Below are positions 16,431-24,858 of a stretch of DNA of 64,000 bases, piece by piece. Each line of letters opens with the position of its first letter. Positions within the stretch are counted from its first letter, which is position 1. Below the pieces are notes generated by a model, which was given only the letters and a program-made list of their open reading frames with translations, did not search any database and had not been told where the DNA came from. The stretch is from Primorskyibacter flagellatus. GTDB taxonomy: Bacteria; Pseudomonadota; Alphaproteobacteria; Rhodobacterales; Rhodobacteraceae. Made by a program: the position numbers and the translations under genes. The DNA is taken from positions 1,848,338 to 1,912,337 of the forward strand of contig NZ_BMFJ01000001.1 in NCBI RefSeq assembly GCF_014638275.1. The letters run 5' to 3'.

Positions 16431-17788
16431 GCGACGACTGGACCACGCAGATCCCCCAGGCCGCGCAGGATTACCTCACCGACCGCCGCCTGGACGAGGT
16501 CGAATGCATCATCGCCGACCTGCCCGGCATCGCACGCGGCAAGGCCGTGCCCGCATCGAAATTTGCGCGGCAGAGCTATTTCCACCTGCCGAACTCAATC
16601 TTCTTCCAGACCATCACCGGCGACTGGGGCGAAGCTGCGGGCGACGAGGGCTTCATCGAACCCGACATGATCCTGCGCCCGGACTATTCGACGGCGACCG
16701 CCGCCCCCTGGACCGGCGACTGGACGTTGCAGGTGATCCACGACGCCTATGACCGCAAGGGCAACCCGATCCCCTTCAGCCCCCGCAATGTGCTCAAGCG
16801 GGTCTGCAAGCTCTATGAGGAACAGGGCTGGAAACCTGTCGTCGCGCCCGAGATGGAATTCTACCTCGTCGCCCGCAACCTCGACCCGGCCAAGCCGATC
16901 GAGCCGATGATGGGCCGGTCGGGCCGCCCCGCCGCCGCCCGCCAGGCCTATTCGATGACCGCCGTCGACGAATTCGGCCCGGTGATCGACGACATCTACG
17001 ACTTCGCCGAGGCCCAGGGCTTCGAAATCGACGGCATCACCCAGGAAGGCGGCGCCGGCCAGCTGGAAATCAACCTGCGCCACGGCAACCCGGTGAAGCT
17101 GGCGGACGAGGTGTTCTACTTCAAGCGGCTGATCCGCGAGGCCGCGCTGCGCCACAACTGTTTTGCCACCTTCATGGCCAAGCCGATCGGCGACGAACCC
17201 GGGTCGGCCATGCACATCCACCACTCGATCATCGACATGGAGACCGGCAAGAACATCTTCACCGGCCCCCAGGGTGGGGAGACGGATGCCTTCTACAACT
17301 TCATCGGCGGCCTGCAGCATCACCTGCCGCAGGTGATCCCTCTGCTCGCGCCCTATGTGAACAGCTATCGCCGCTACGTGAAGGACCACGCCGCGCCGAT
17401 CAACCTGGAATGGGGCCGCGACAACCGGACGACGGGCATCCGCGTGCCGATCTCCGACCCTGCCTCGCGCCGGGTGGAAAACCGCGTCGCGGGCATGGAC
17501 TGCAACCCGTACCTCGGCATCGCCGCCTCCCTCGCCGCGGGTTATCTCGGCCTGATGCGGGAGGAACGGGCGGAGAAGCAGTTCCGCGGCGACGCCTACG
17601 AGGGCGAGGGCGATTTCCCGAGGACACTGGGCGAAGCGCTGGACGAAATGGACGATGCCACCGGCATCAACGAAATCCTCGGGCAGGAGTTCTGCCGGGT
17701 CTATTCCATCGTGAAGCGCACGGAATACGAAGAATTCCTCGGCGTCATCAGCCCGTGGGAGCGGGAACACCTGCTCCTCAACGTCTGA
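16427..17788 (+). CDS. Glutamine-synthetase family ligase (PuuA-like), copy 2
   Basis: A second ligase of the same family, 453 residues, clearly diverged from copy 1. Motifs: ECIIADLPGIARGKA, the metal site APEMEFYLVAR, EGGAGQLEINLRHG, AMHIHHSI and RDNRTTGIRVPISD followed by RRVENRVAGMDCNPY. Copy 2 has a longer N-terminal part (DYLTDRRLDEVE) resembling the standard PuuA set. Two such ligases in one operon may act on different amines or form hetero-oligomers; the sequence alone does not say which. Confidence 0.92.
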   Translation: MSDDWTTQIPQAAQDYLTDRRLDEVECIIADLPGIARGKAVPASKFARQSYFHLPNSIFFQTITGDWGEAAGDEGFIEPDMILRPDYSTATAAPWTGDWTLQVIHDAYDRKGNPIPFSPRNVLKRVCKLYEEQGWKPVVAPEMEFYLVARNLDPAKPIEPMMGRSGRPAAARQAYSMTAVDEFGPVIDDIYDFAEAQGFEIDGITQEGGAGQLEINLRHGNPVKLADEVFYFKRLIREAALRHNCFATFMAKPIGDEPGSAMHIHHSIIDMETGKNIFTGPQGGETDAFYNFIGGLQHHLPQVIPLLAPYVNSYRRYVKDHAAPINLEWGRDNRTTGIRVPISDPASRRVENRVAGMDCNPYLGIAASLAAGYLGLMREERAEKQFRGDAYEGEGDFPRTLGEALDEMDDATGINEILGQEFCRVYSIVKRTEYEEFLGVISPWEREHLLLNV

Positions 17789-17808
17789 TGCCGCGCCGCC
17801 GCCCCGGC

Positions 17809-17842
17809 TTCACCTTGCCCCAAATATCCCTGCCAGAGGCAT
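17809..17842 (+). repeat. Post-stop dispersed element, plus orientation
   Basis: TTCACCTTGCCCCAAATATC, then CCTGCCAGAGGC, begins about 20 bases after the stop at 17788. It has the same layout as the copies at 42810 and 15634. Confidence 0.65.
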
Positions 17843-17870
17843 CGCCCGAAAGGGCGATCCCCCGCACCGC

Positions 17871-19175
17871 ATGAACCTTCTGCACGCCAATGACCAACCC
17901 GGCGCGTACCCGCAAAGCTGGTACGCCGCGACCGCCCCCCTGCCCGACCCGTTCCCGGTACTGAAAGGCGCGCAGCGGGCCGATCTCTGCGTTATCGGCG
18001 GCGGCTACACCGGGCTCTCCACCGCGCTGCATGCGGCGGAGGCCGGGCTATCGGTCATCCTGCTGGAGGCGCAGCGCGTCGGGTTCGGGGCCTCGGGACG
18101 CAATGGCGGGCAACTCGGTTCCGGCCAGCGGCAGGACCAGATGACGCTGGAAAAGATGGTGGGGCCGGAAAACGCGCGGCTCTACTGGCGGCTTGGGGAA
18201 GAGGCCAAGCAGCATACCAAGGACCTGATCGCCCGCCTGAAGATCGACGCTGACCTGAAGCCCGGCATCGCCTGGACGGGGTCAAACAGGGCGGAGGTGC
18301 AGGAGCTGCACGACTACGCCGCCCATCTGAACGCGCGATATGACTACCCGCATGTGGAAATCCCCGACGACGACAGCTTCCGACGTATCATCCCCTCCCC
18401 CGCCTATGCGGGCGGGGTGATCGACCGGGACGGGGCGCATCTGCATCCGCTGAAGTACGCCCTGGGTCTGGCCAGGGCGGCACAGGCGGCGGGGGTGCGG
18501 ATTTTCGAACGTTCCGAGGTGCACCGCATCGACCCCGGCGCCGCGACCTCCATACGGACCGGGGCGGGACAGGTGACGGCGGCGCATGTGGTTCTGGCCT
18601 GCAACGGCTATCTCGGCGGGCTCGACAGGACGGTCGCTGCGCGGGTCATGCCGATCAACAACTTCGTGGTGGCGACCGAACCGCTCGGGGACGACGCGGC
18701 GAAGGTGCTGGGCGAGGATATCGCCGTGGCCGATTCCAAGTTCGTGGTGAACTATTACCGGCTATCGGCGGACCGGCGGCTGATCTTCGGTGGCGGGGAA
18801 AGCTACGGCTATCGCTTCCCGAAGGACATCGCCGCCAAGGTGCGCAGGCCGATGACCGAGGTCTATCCGCATCTGCGCGACGTCCGCATTGACTACGCAT
18901 GGGGCGGGACGCTGGCGATCACCATGAAACGGCTGCCCTTTTTCCGGCGGCTGGCACCGAACATCCTGACCGCCTCGGGTTATTCCGGCCACGGGGTCGG
19001 GACGGCGACCCATGCGGGCTGGCTCATGGCGCAGGCGGTGCAGGGACAGGCGGCGGGATTTGACGCGATGGCGGGCATGCCCTCCGTCCCCTTCCCCGGC
19101 GGCCCTGCGCTCCGCTCCCCCCTGCTGGTCGCGGCGATGAGCTGGTACGCGCTGCGCGACCGGCTCGGGGTTTAG
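17871..19175 (+). CDS. FAD-dependent amine oxidoreductase (PuuB/DAO type)
   Basis: Oxidises the amine end of a gamma-glutamyl amine, the step after ligation in Puu-type pathways. 434 residues. The FAD-binding Rossmann motif CVIGGGYTGLSTALHAAEAG lies near residues 41-60, followed by GFGASGRNGGQLGSGQ, typical of the glycine/D-amino-acid oxidase family. The C-terminal substrate/FAD region reads ASGYSGHGVGTATHAG. It is the last gene of the run, 82 bases after copy 2 of the ligase. Confidence 0.92.
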   Translation: MNLLHANDQPGAYPQSWYAATAPLPDPFPVLKGAQRADLCVIGGGYTGLSTALHAAEAGLSVILLEAQRVGFGASGRNGGQLGSGQRQDQMTLEKMVGPENARLYWRLGEEAKQHTKDLIARLKIDADLKPGIAWTGSNRAEVQELHDYAAHLNARYDYPHVEIPDDDSFRRIIPSPAYAGGVIDRDGAHLHPLKYALGLARAAQAAGVRIFERSEVHRIDPGAATSIRTGAGQVTAAHVVLACNGYLGGLDRTVAARVMPINNFVVATEPLGDDAAKVLGEDIAVADSKFVVNYYRLSADRRLIFGGGESYGYRFPKDIAAKVRRPMTEVYPHLRDVRIDYAWGGTLAITMKRLPFFRRLAPNILTASGYSGHGVGTATHAGWLMAQAVQGQAAGFDAMAGMPSVPFPGGPALRSPLLVAAMSWYALRDRLGV

Positions 19176-19194
19176 ACAGGCGTATCTCCCGCAT

Positions 19195-19239
19195 CTGTCA
19201 TCCAGAATTCATTTGGCTGTCATCGCGGCATCGTTTAGG
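19195..19239 (+). promoter_or_regulatory. Possible Pho box and -10 element
   Basis: CTGTCAT occurs at 19195-19201 and again at 19217-19223, exactly 22 bases apart. A partial unit AATTCAT at 19206 completes an 11-base phasing. A TTTAGG box at 19234-19239 begins 10 bases after the last unit. PhoB sites are direct CTGTCAT-type repeats at 11-base spacing set about 10 bases before the -10, so the geometry fits. Confidence 0.45.
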
Positions 19240-19273
19240 TTTTCCAAAAATGCAGTTCAGGAATCCCGAAAAG

Positions 19274-20488
19274 ATGACTCTCCCGCCGAATGTCTACGAC
19301 GCCGAACCGATCCCCGAAACCGCCCGCGTTGAGATCGAACGGCTCCTGAGTTCCGGCGACCTGTTCCGCTACACTGCCAGCGAAGACGCTCCGGTCACCC
19401 TGCTGGAAACCGAGTTTGCCGAGATGATGGGCGTGCGTTACGCGCTCGCCGTATCCTCCTGCTCCGCCGCGCTGTTCCTGTCGCTCAGGGCGCTGGATCT
19501 GCCGCGGGGTGCGCGGGTGCTCATACCGGCGTTCACATTCGCCGCCGTACCGTCCTCCATCGTGCATGCGGACTGCGTGCCGGTGCTGTGCGAATGCGGC
19601 GACAACTACCGGATCGATCTTGAGGATTTCCACGCCAAGCTGCCGGGCGTCGACGCGGTTCTGATCAGCCACATGCGCGGGCACACCTCGGACATGGACG
19701 CGATAATGGCGGCCTGCGAAATGGCGGGCGTTCCGGTGATCGAGGACGCGGCGCATTCGCTCGGCACCCTCTGGAACGGGCGCAAGATCGGGACCATCGG
19801 CAGGATCGGCTGCTTCTCCTTCCAGTCCTACAAGCTGGTGAACTCCGGCGAAGGCGGGATCCTGATCACCGACGACGCCGACCTGGTGGCGCGGGCCATC
19901 ATCATGTCCGGCGCATACGAGCACATGTGGAAGAAGCACAAGGCCCGGCGCGGCGAGAATTCCAACGATCTGGTCGAGGCGCTGGAGCGCTGGCAGAACA
20001 GGCTGCCGCTCTACAACCTGCGCCTGTCGAACATGTCCGCCGCGATTGCGCGAGCGCAGCTGCCCGAGGTGGCACGGCGGGTGCGGGACGGACGGCGCAA
20101 CCACGACCTCGTCGCGTCGCTGATCGAAGGCTCGCCCTGGATGACCGTCCCCGCGAAGCTGGAGGCGGAGAAGCGCGCGCCGGATTCACTGCAGTTCAAC
20201 CTCGTCGGTCTGTCGGATGACGAAACCCGTGCGTTCCAGGACGCGGCGGCGGCGCGCGGCGTGAAGGTCCAGGTGTTCGGCATGTCGACCGACAACGCGC
20301 GGGCCTTCTGGAACTGGCAGTTCCTGGGCGATCTGCCGGATCTGCCGAAGACGAAGGCGATGCTCATGCGGGCGTGTGATACCCGGCTGCCCGCCCGTCT
20401 GACCCCCGATCAGTGCGAAACGGTGGCGGCGGCTCTGATCGCCGCAGCCGAGGACGTCATGGGCGAGGTAATGGTCTACGGGACGTGA
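19274..20488 (+). CDS. DegT/DnrJ/EryC1/StrS-type PLP aminotransferase
   Basis: A PLP enzyme of the sugar-aminotransferase family, 404 residues from the ATG at 19274 (an ATG at 19250 lacks a ribosome-binding site). Motifs: AVSSCSAALFLSLRAL (cofactor phosphate region), PAFTFAAVPSSI, VIEDAAHSLG with the PLP-nitrogen Asp, and CFSFQSYKLVNSGEGGI with the Schiff-base Lys. Family members usually make amino-sugars for surface glycans. Here it stands alone with no sugar dehydratase nearby, so another keto substrate is possible. A Pho-box-like site lies upstream. Confidence 0.92.
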   Translation: MTLPPNVYDAEPIPETARVEIERLLSSGDLFRYTASEDAPVTLLETEFAEMMGVRYALAVSSCSAALFLSLRALDLPRGARVLIPAFTFAAVPSSIVHADCVPVLCECGDNYRIDLEDFHAKLPGVDAVLISHMRGHTSDMDAIMAACEMAGVPVIEDAAHSLGTLWNGRKIGTIGRIGCFSFQSYKLVNSGEGGILITDDADLVARAIIMSGAYEHMWKKHKARRGENSNDLVEALERWQNRLPLYNLRLSNMSAAIARAQLPEVARRVRDGRRNHDLVASLIEGSPWMTVPAKLEAEKRAPDSLQFNLVGLSDDETRAFQDAAAARGVKVQVFGMSTDNARAFWNWQFLGDLPDLPKTKAMLMRACDTRLPARLTPDQCETVAAALIAAAEDVMGEVMVYGT

Positions 20489-20667
20489 GGCTTTGTGGGT
20501 TGGGAACCGACCCTGCGGGATAAGGAGCGGTGCGACCGGTTGCTGGAACGATGGGTTTGCCACCCCTCCGACGGGAACTGCTTAGGGCGGGTTTGTAACC
20601 CGCCAGGTTCGGCCTGAAAGATGTCATCCACTCTGCTGTCGTTTTCGGTCCGGACCCGAAGCTCTCC

Positions 20668-20701
20668 CCGGCCAGAGATCCTCGGCTCAAGTCCGACGAT
20701 G
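20668..20701. repeat. Dispersed palindromic element (one arm pair)
   Basis: The segment GCCAGAGATCCTCGGCTCAA and the following GTCCGACGATGAGG correspond, reversed, to the family core GTCATCCTCGG..TTGA..CCGAGGATC. It lies in the 284-base gap between the aminotransferase and fpr genes. That gap otherwise holds no gene I can support. Confidence 0.5.
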
Positions 20702-20772
20702 AGGCCAAGATATTACCCGGTGCAGGCGCGGGGCGGGCTTCAGCCAGCCGTCGCCGCTGCACCGCTCTCACA

Positions 20773-21633
20773 TCAATCCACGAACGCCTTCTCGACCACG
20801 TATTCCTTCGGTTCGGAATTCGCACCCTCGCGCAGACCGAAGCCTTCCAGCAGTTCCTTGATCTCAAGGTTGAAGGCCAGGTTGCCGCAGACCATGGCAC
20901 GGTCCGTATCCGGGTTGATCGGCTCGATCCCGAGGTCCGAGAACACTTCGCCCGAGCGCAGCAGGTCGGTGATCCGCCCCATCTTCGCGCTCTCTTCCCG
21001 CGTTGTCGTCGGGTAGTAGCGCAGCTTGGCGAGGTTTTCCTCCCCGATCAGTTCCACCAGCATCTCGTCGGTGCGGATGCTTTCGATCAGGTCGGCGCCG
21101 TAGGTCAGTTCCCCGACCTCGCGGCAGGTGTGGGTGATGATGACCTCGTCATAATCCTCGAAGGTCTGCGGATCGCGCAGGAGGGAGGCGAAGGGCGCGA
21201 AACCCGTGCCGGTGGCGAAGAACCACAGCCGCTTGCCCGGCAGGATCGCGTCATGCACCAGCGTGCCGACGGGCTTGGGCCGCAGGATGATCTCGTCCCC
21301 GACCTGGATGTTCTGCAGGCGGGAGGTCAGCGGGCCGTCCTGCACCTTGATCGAGTAGAACTCAAGCTCCTCGTCCCAGGAAGGCGAGGCGATGGAATAG
21401 GCGCGCAGCAGCGGGCGGCCATTGTCGCCCATGAGGCCGATCATCACGAACTCCCCCGACCGGAAGCGGAGCGAGGCCGGCCGCGTGCAGCGGAAGGAAA
21501 ACAGCCGGTCGGTCCAGTGCTTCACGAAGGTCACGGTCTGCGCGTCCGGCAACGCAGGGGCCTTGGGGGCCTGCGCAACGGGTTGCGGGTCGGATTGTTG
21601 GTTATGCTGTTCGGGCACGAGGGTCTCGGTCAT
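20773..21633 (-). CDS. fpr: Ferredoxin-NADP+ reductase
   Basis: Moves electrons between NADPH and ferredoxin or flavodoxin. 286 residues. FAD-binding RAYSIASPSWDEELEFYSIKV (pattern R-x-Y-S), the substrate region FFATGTGFAPFASLLRD and NADP-binding THTCREVGELTY are all present. The C-terminus ends YVVEKAFVD, the usual Fpr ending. A Pro/Gln/Ala-rich N-terminal stretch of about 25 residues is unusual and probably disordered. It lies 60 bases downstream of the sulfur operon on the same strand and could supply reduced ferredoxin to sulfite reductase. Confidence 0.96.
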   Translation of the reverse strand: MTETLVPEQHNQQSDPQPVAQAPKAPALPDAQTVTFVKHWTDRLFSFRCTRPASLRFRSGEFVMIGLMGDNGRPLLRAYSIASPSWDEELEFYSIKVQDGPLTSRLQNIQVGDEIILRPKPVGTLVHDAILPGKRLWFFATGTGFAPFASLLRDPQTFEDYDEVIITHTCREVGELTYGADLIESIRTDEMLVELIGEENLAKLRYYPTTTREESAKMGRITDLLRSGEVFSDLGIEPINPDTDRAMVCGNLAFNLEIKELLEGFGLREGANSEPKEYVVEKAFVD

Positions 21634-21693
21634 ATGTCACAAGGGCGTCTGTCGCCCCTCCTCTAGCGTTCCGGTCGGGTTTGTGAAAGCCTT

Positions 21694-22068
21694 TCAGCCC
21701 GCGCGCAGGCGCGACTGATAGTCGTGGGCGCGCCAGTCGGCACGGAATTTCCACTGGTCTGCGGGCTGGCGGGCGGCAAGGTCATCGGAAATCTCGACCT
21801 CGTCGAACCCGGATCGCCGCGCCATCGCATATTGGTCTGCGATGACATGGCCCTTTGCCCGCAGTTTGCCGCCAAAACCGCGGCGGCGCAGGACGCGGGC
21901 GATGGTAAAGCCGCGCCCGTCGGAGAAGCTGGGGAACTCCACCCGGATCAGTTCCGCCCCGGCGAAATCGACGGTCTCCGGGTCGATGTCCGAGGGCAGG
22001 TCCAGCGATGCAAGCCCCTCTGCCCAGTCAGTCGTGGCAAATCCTTCATCGGTGACGATCACGCTCAT
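21694..22068 (-). CDS. DUF934 protein of the sulfur assimilation operon
   Basis: A 124-residue protein of the DUF934 family, found with cysH and cysI in many proteobacteria. The region FPSFSDGRGFTIARVLRRRG is the recognisable core, preceded by a hydrophobic-poor N-terminus MSVIVTDEGFATTDW. The function is unproven; an oxidoreductase-accessory role is often assumed from context. Its start overlaps the cysH stop by four bases (ATGA). Confidence 0.92.
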   Translation of the reverse strand: MSVIVTDEGFATTDWAEGLASLDLPSDIDPETVDFAGAELIRVEFPSFSDGRGFTIARVLRRRGFGGKLRAKGHVIADQYAMARRSGFDEVEISDDLAARQPADQWKFRADWRAHDYQSRLRAG

Positions 22069-22823
22069 GCTGCCGGTCCTCTCACCATTTTTCCGTTCAC
22101 GAAATGAATGCCGCATTCTTCCTTGTCCTGGCCGCGCCAGCGTCCGGCGCGCGGGTCCTCACCCGGCTTGACCGGAGAGGTGCAGGGCGCGCAGCCGATG
22201 GAGGGATAGCCCTTCGCCACCAGCGGATGACGCGGGAGGCGGTTGTCCTCCATGTAGGTGCGGATGTCCTCGGGCGCCCAGTGGGCCAGCGGGTTGACCT
22301 TGATGCGATGCGGGCCGTCGGCCTCGAAGAACTCGAGCGCGGCGCGGGTCGATCCCTGGAAGCGTTTGCGCCCGGTGATCCATCCGTCGAACTGCGACAG
22401 GGCCTTCTGCAACGGCCGCGTCTTGCGCAGGTCGCAGCAGCTGTCGGTGTCGCGCAGGTGCAGCGTGTCGTCGGGGTCTTCCTTCGCCAGCTCCAGAGGA
22501 TTGGCGCGGATGACGCGCAGGTCCTTCAGGTGCAGGCGTTCGGCCAGTTCCCTCTGATAATCCAGCGTTTCCTGGAAAAGCATCTGCGTGTCGATGAACA
22601 GAACCGGCGTTCCGGGGTCGACCATGGACACAAGGTGTAGCAGAACGACCGATTCAGCGCCGAAGGAGGAGACGAGTGCGATACGTCCCGCCTCCGGGTC
22701 GCGCAGGGCACCCTCCAGCACCGCCGTCGCGCCGTGGTGGCGGTAGCGATCGTTCAGCGCCCGCACCCGGTCGGCCTGTTCGGGCAGGACCGGGGCGGCG
22801 AAATCCATTGCGGCTTCAGGCAT
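22065..22823 (-). CDS. cysH: Assimilatory (phospho)adenylyl-sulfate reductase
   Basis: Reduces adenylyl sulfate (APS or PAPS) to sulfite using thioredoxin. 252 residues. Nucleotide-binding region SSFGAESVVLLHL, then CCDLRKTRPLQKAL with a Cys pair, the signature GRKRFQGSTRA, and near the C-terminus CAPCTSPVKPGEDPRAGRW followed by KEECGIH. The CC and CxxC pairs are those that bind a [4Fe-4S] cluster in APS-type reductases, so APS is the more likely substrate. It overlaps cysI by 8 bases. Confidence 0.96.
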   Translation of the reverse strand: MPEAAMDFAAPVLPEQADRVRALNDRYRHHGATAVLEGALRDPEAGRIALVSSFGAESVVLLHLVSMVDPGTPVLFIDTQMLFQETLDYQRELAERLHLKDLRVIRANPLELAKEDPDDTLHLRDTDSCCDLRKTRPLQKALSQFDGWITGRKRFQGSTRAALEFFEADGPHRIKVNPLAHWAPEDIRTYMEDNRLPRHPLVAKGYPSIGCAPCTSPVKPGEDPRAGRWRGQDKEECGIHFVNGKMVRGPAA

Positions 22824-24504
22824 GGGCCTCGGCCTTCTCTTTTTTCGCCGCCTTGTCCTCGGGGTAGAGGGCGGCCTTGAAGGGATCGGCACCGACGCGA
22901 CGGTAGGCCATGAGGAAGGTTTCGTCCTCGTCCTCGCGCAGATCGAGGTAGGCGCGCACGATGCGTTCGATGGCGTCGGTGATTTCGTCGTAAGCGAAGC
23001 CGGGGCCGGTGCGTTCGCCAAGCGATGCCTCTTCCGTGCCATCGCCGCCGAGGGTGATCTGGTAATTTTCGACCCCCGCCCTGTCGAGCCCGAGAATACC
23101 GATATGGCCGACATGGTGGTGCCCGCAGGCGTTGATGCAGCCCGAGATCTTGAGCTTCAGCGGGCCGATGTCGTGTTCCAGCTTCAGGTCCTCGAACCGC
23201 TGCGCGATCTCCTGCGCAACGGGGATCGACCGGGCCGTCGCCAGCGCGCAGTAGTCCATGCCCGGGCAGGCGATGATGTCCGAGATCAGGCCGACATTTG
23301 CGGTTGCCAGGTCAGCGGCTTTCAGCGCGGCATGGATCGCTGGCAGGTCGGAGCGGTGGACATGCGGCAGGATGACGTTCTGCTCATGGCTGATGCGCAG
23401 TTCGTCATGGCCGTACTTTTCGGCCAGATCGGCCAGCAGCCGCATCTGGTCAGAGGTCGCGTCGCCCGGCGTGTCCCCGTGCTTCTTGAGCGAAACGGTG
23501 ACGATCGCATAGCCCTCCGCCCGGTGCAGGGCGAGGTTGGTGTCGGCCCAGGCGCGGAACACGGGGTCGGCCTTTCGCGCCTCGTCATAGGCGGTGACAG
23601 GGGCGTTGCGGAAGGCGGGCGGGGCGAACTGCGCCTCGATCCCGGCCAGCATCTGCTGATCGACACCGGTGAACAGCGGGCGGATCTCGGCAAATCGCGC
23701 CTCGACCTTCTCGCGCATGGTGTCGATCCCGTTTTCGTGCACGGTGATCTTGATGCGGGCCTTGTACTTGTTGTCGCGGCGGCCAAGCGTGTTGTAGACG
23801 CTGACGATGGCCTCCATGTAGGGCAGCAGGTCCTCTTTGGGCAGGAAATCCCGGATGACCTTGCCAATCATCGGGGTCCGGCCAAGACCGCCGCCGACAA
23901 GTACCTCGTAGCCGGGTTCCCCGGCGGCATTGCGGATCATGCGCACGCCGATGTCATGGGCGCGGGTCACGGCGCGGTCGTTCGGCGACCCGGTGACCGC
24001 GAACTTGAACTTGCGCGGCAGGAACTGGAATTCGGGGTGATCGGTGGACCACTGGCGCAGCAGTTCTGCCACGGGGCGCGGATCGGCGATCTCGTCCGCC
24101 GCGGCCCCGGCGAAGTGGTCGGCTGTCACGTTGCGGATGGTGTTGCCGGAGGTCTGGATGGCGTGAAGCTCCACCTCCGCCAGCGCGTCGAGAATGTCGG
24201 GCACGTCCGGCAGCTTGGGCCAGTTGTACTGGATGTTCTGACGGGTGGTGAAATGGCCGTAGCCCTTGTCCCACTTGTCCGCGATCATCGCCAGCTGCCG
24301 CATCTGGGCCGACCGCAGGGTGCCGTAGGGAATGGCGACGCGCAGCATGTAGGCGTGCAGTTGCAGGTAAAGGCCGTTCATCAGGCGCAGCGGGCGGAAT
24401 TCGTCCTCGGTCAGCGATCCGTCGATGCGGCGGGCGACCTGGGCGCGGAACTGGGCGTTGCGCTCGGCCAGGAAGGCGGTGTCAAAGTCGTTGTAGCGGT
24501 ACAT
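22816..24504 (-). CDS. cysI: Sulfite (nitrite/sulfite) reductase, siroheme-type
   Basis: Six-electron reduction of sulfite to sulfide. The 562-residue length fits a ferredoxin-dependent or CysI-type enzyme with duplicated NirA-like halves. Substrate/siroheme residues lie in GHFTTRQNIQYNW and TSGNTIRNVTADH. The [4Fe-4S]/siroheme cysteines are in ACPGMDYCA and SGCINACGHHH. No separate CysJ flavoprotein is present, so the ferredoxin reductase gene at 20773 is a plausible partner. It lies in an operon with DUF2849 upstream and cysH downstream. Confidence 0.95.
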   Translation of the reverse strand: MYRYNDFDTAFLAERNAQFRAQVARRIDGSLTEDEFRPLRLMNGLYLQLHAYMLRVAIPYGTLRSAQMRQLAMIADKWDKGYGHFTTRQNIQYNWPKLPDVPDILDALAEVELHAIQTSGNTIRNVTADHFAGAAADEIADPRPVAELLRQWSTDHPEFQFLPRKFKFAVTGSPNDRAVTRAHDIGVRMIRNAAGEPGYEVLVGGGLGRTPMIGKVIRDFLPKEDLLPYMEAIVSVYNTLGRRDNKYKARIKITVHENGIDTMREKVEARFAEIRPLFTGVDQQMLAGIEAQFAPPAFRNAPVTAYDEARKADPVFRAWADTNLALHRAEGYAIVTVSLKKHGDTPGDATSDQMRLLADLAEKYGHDELRISHEQNVILPHVHRSDLPAIHAALKAADLATANVGLISDIIACPGMDYCALATARSIPVAQEIAQRFEDLKLEHDIGPLKLKISGCINACGHHHVGHIGILGLDRAGVENYQITLGGDGTEEASLGERTGPGFAYDEITDAIERIVRAYLDLREDEDETFLMAYRRVGADPFKAALYPEDKAAKKEKAEAHA

Positions 24505-24546
24505 GTGCGGGCTCCTTGGCGGCTGGCTTGGGGCGGTTGTCCCGGA

Positions 24547-24858
24547 TCAGGTCCGGGACAGGTCTTCGACCTGCTTGCCGTGGAAATAGTTGGAGGGGCC
24601 GGTGCGCCGGAAATCCTCGCGGAAGTGGGTGGGTTCCGGGCCGTTGTCGCCGGCGACCATGTCGACCAGGTAGGCGCCGACGATCTCGGACTGGCGGCGG
24701 GAGGCGTCGAGCAGCCGGACCTCGGCGATGGCCTCATCGGTGATGAGTTCGGCCTCGGAAAGGTTGCGGGTCCAGCGATCGTCCTCGGTCAGATAGACGA
24801 CGTCGCCCTCAAGCAGGGCGTTGGCGGTGACGACTTTGGGAGTGAAGGTGCGGGGCAT
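24547..24858 (-). CDS. DUF2849 protein
   Basis: A 103-residue protein starting MPRTFTPKVVTANALLEGDVV, matching DUF2849, a small family between cysG and cysI in alphaproteobacteria. Its N-terminal part (VVTANALLEGDVVYL) is the conserved region. There are no catalytic motifs. It overlaps the preceding stop by one base. Context points to sulfite reductase assembly or siroheme delivery, which is inference. Confidence 0.9.
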   Translation of the reverse strand: MPRTFTPKVVTANALLEGDVVYLTEDDRWTRNLSEAELITDEAIAEVRLLDASRRQSEIVGAYLVDMVAGDNGPEPTHFREDFRRTGPSNYFHGKQVEDLSRT

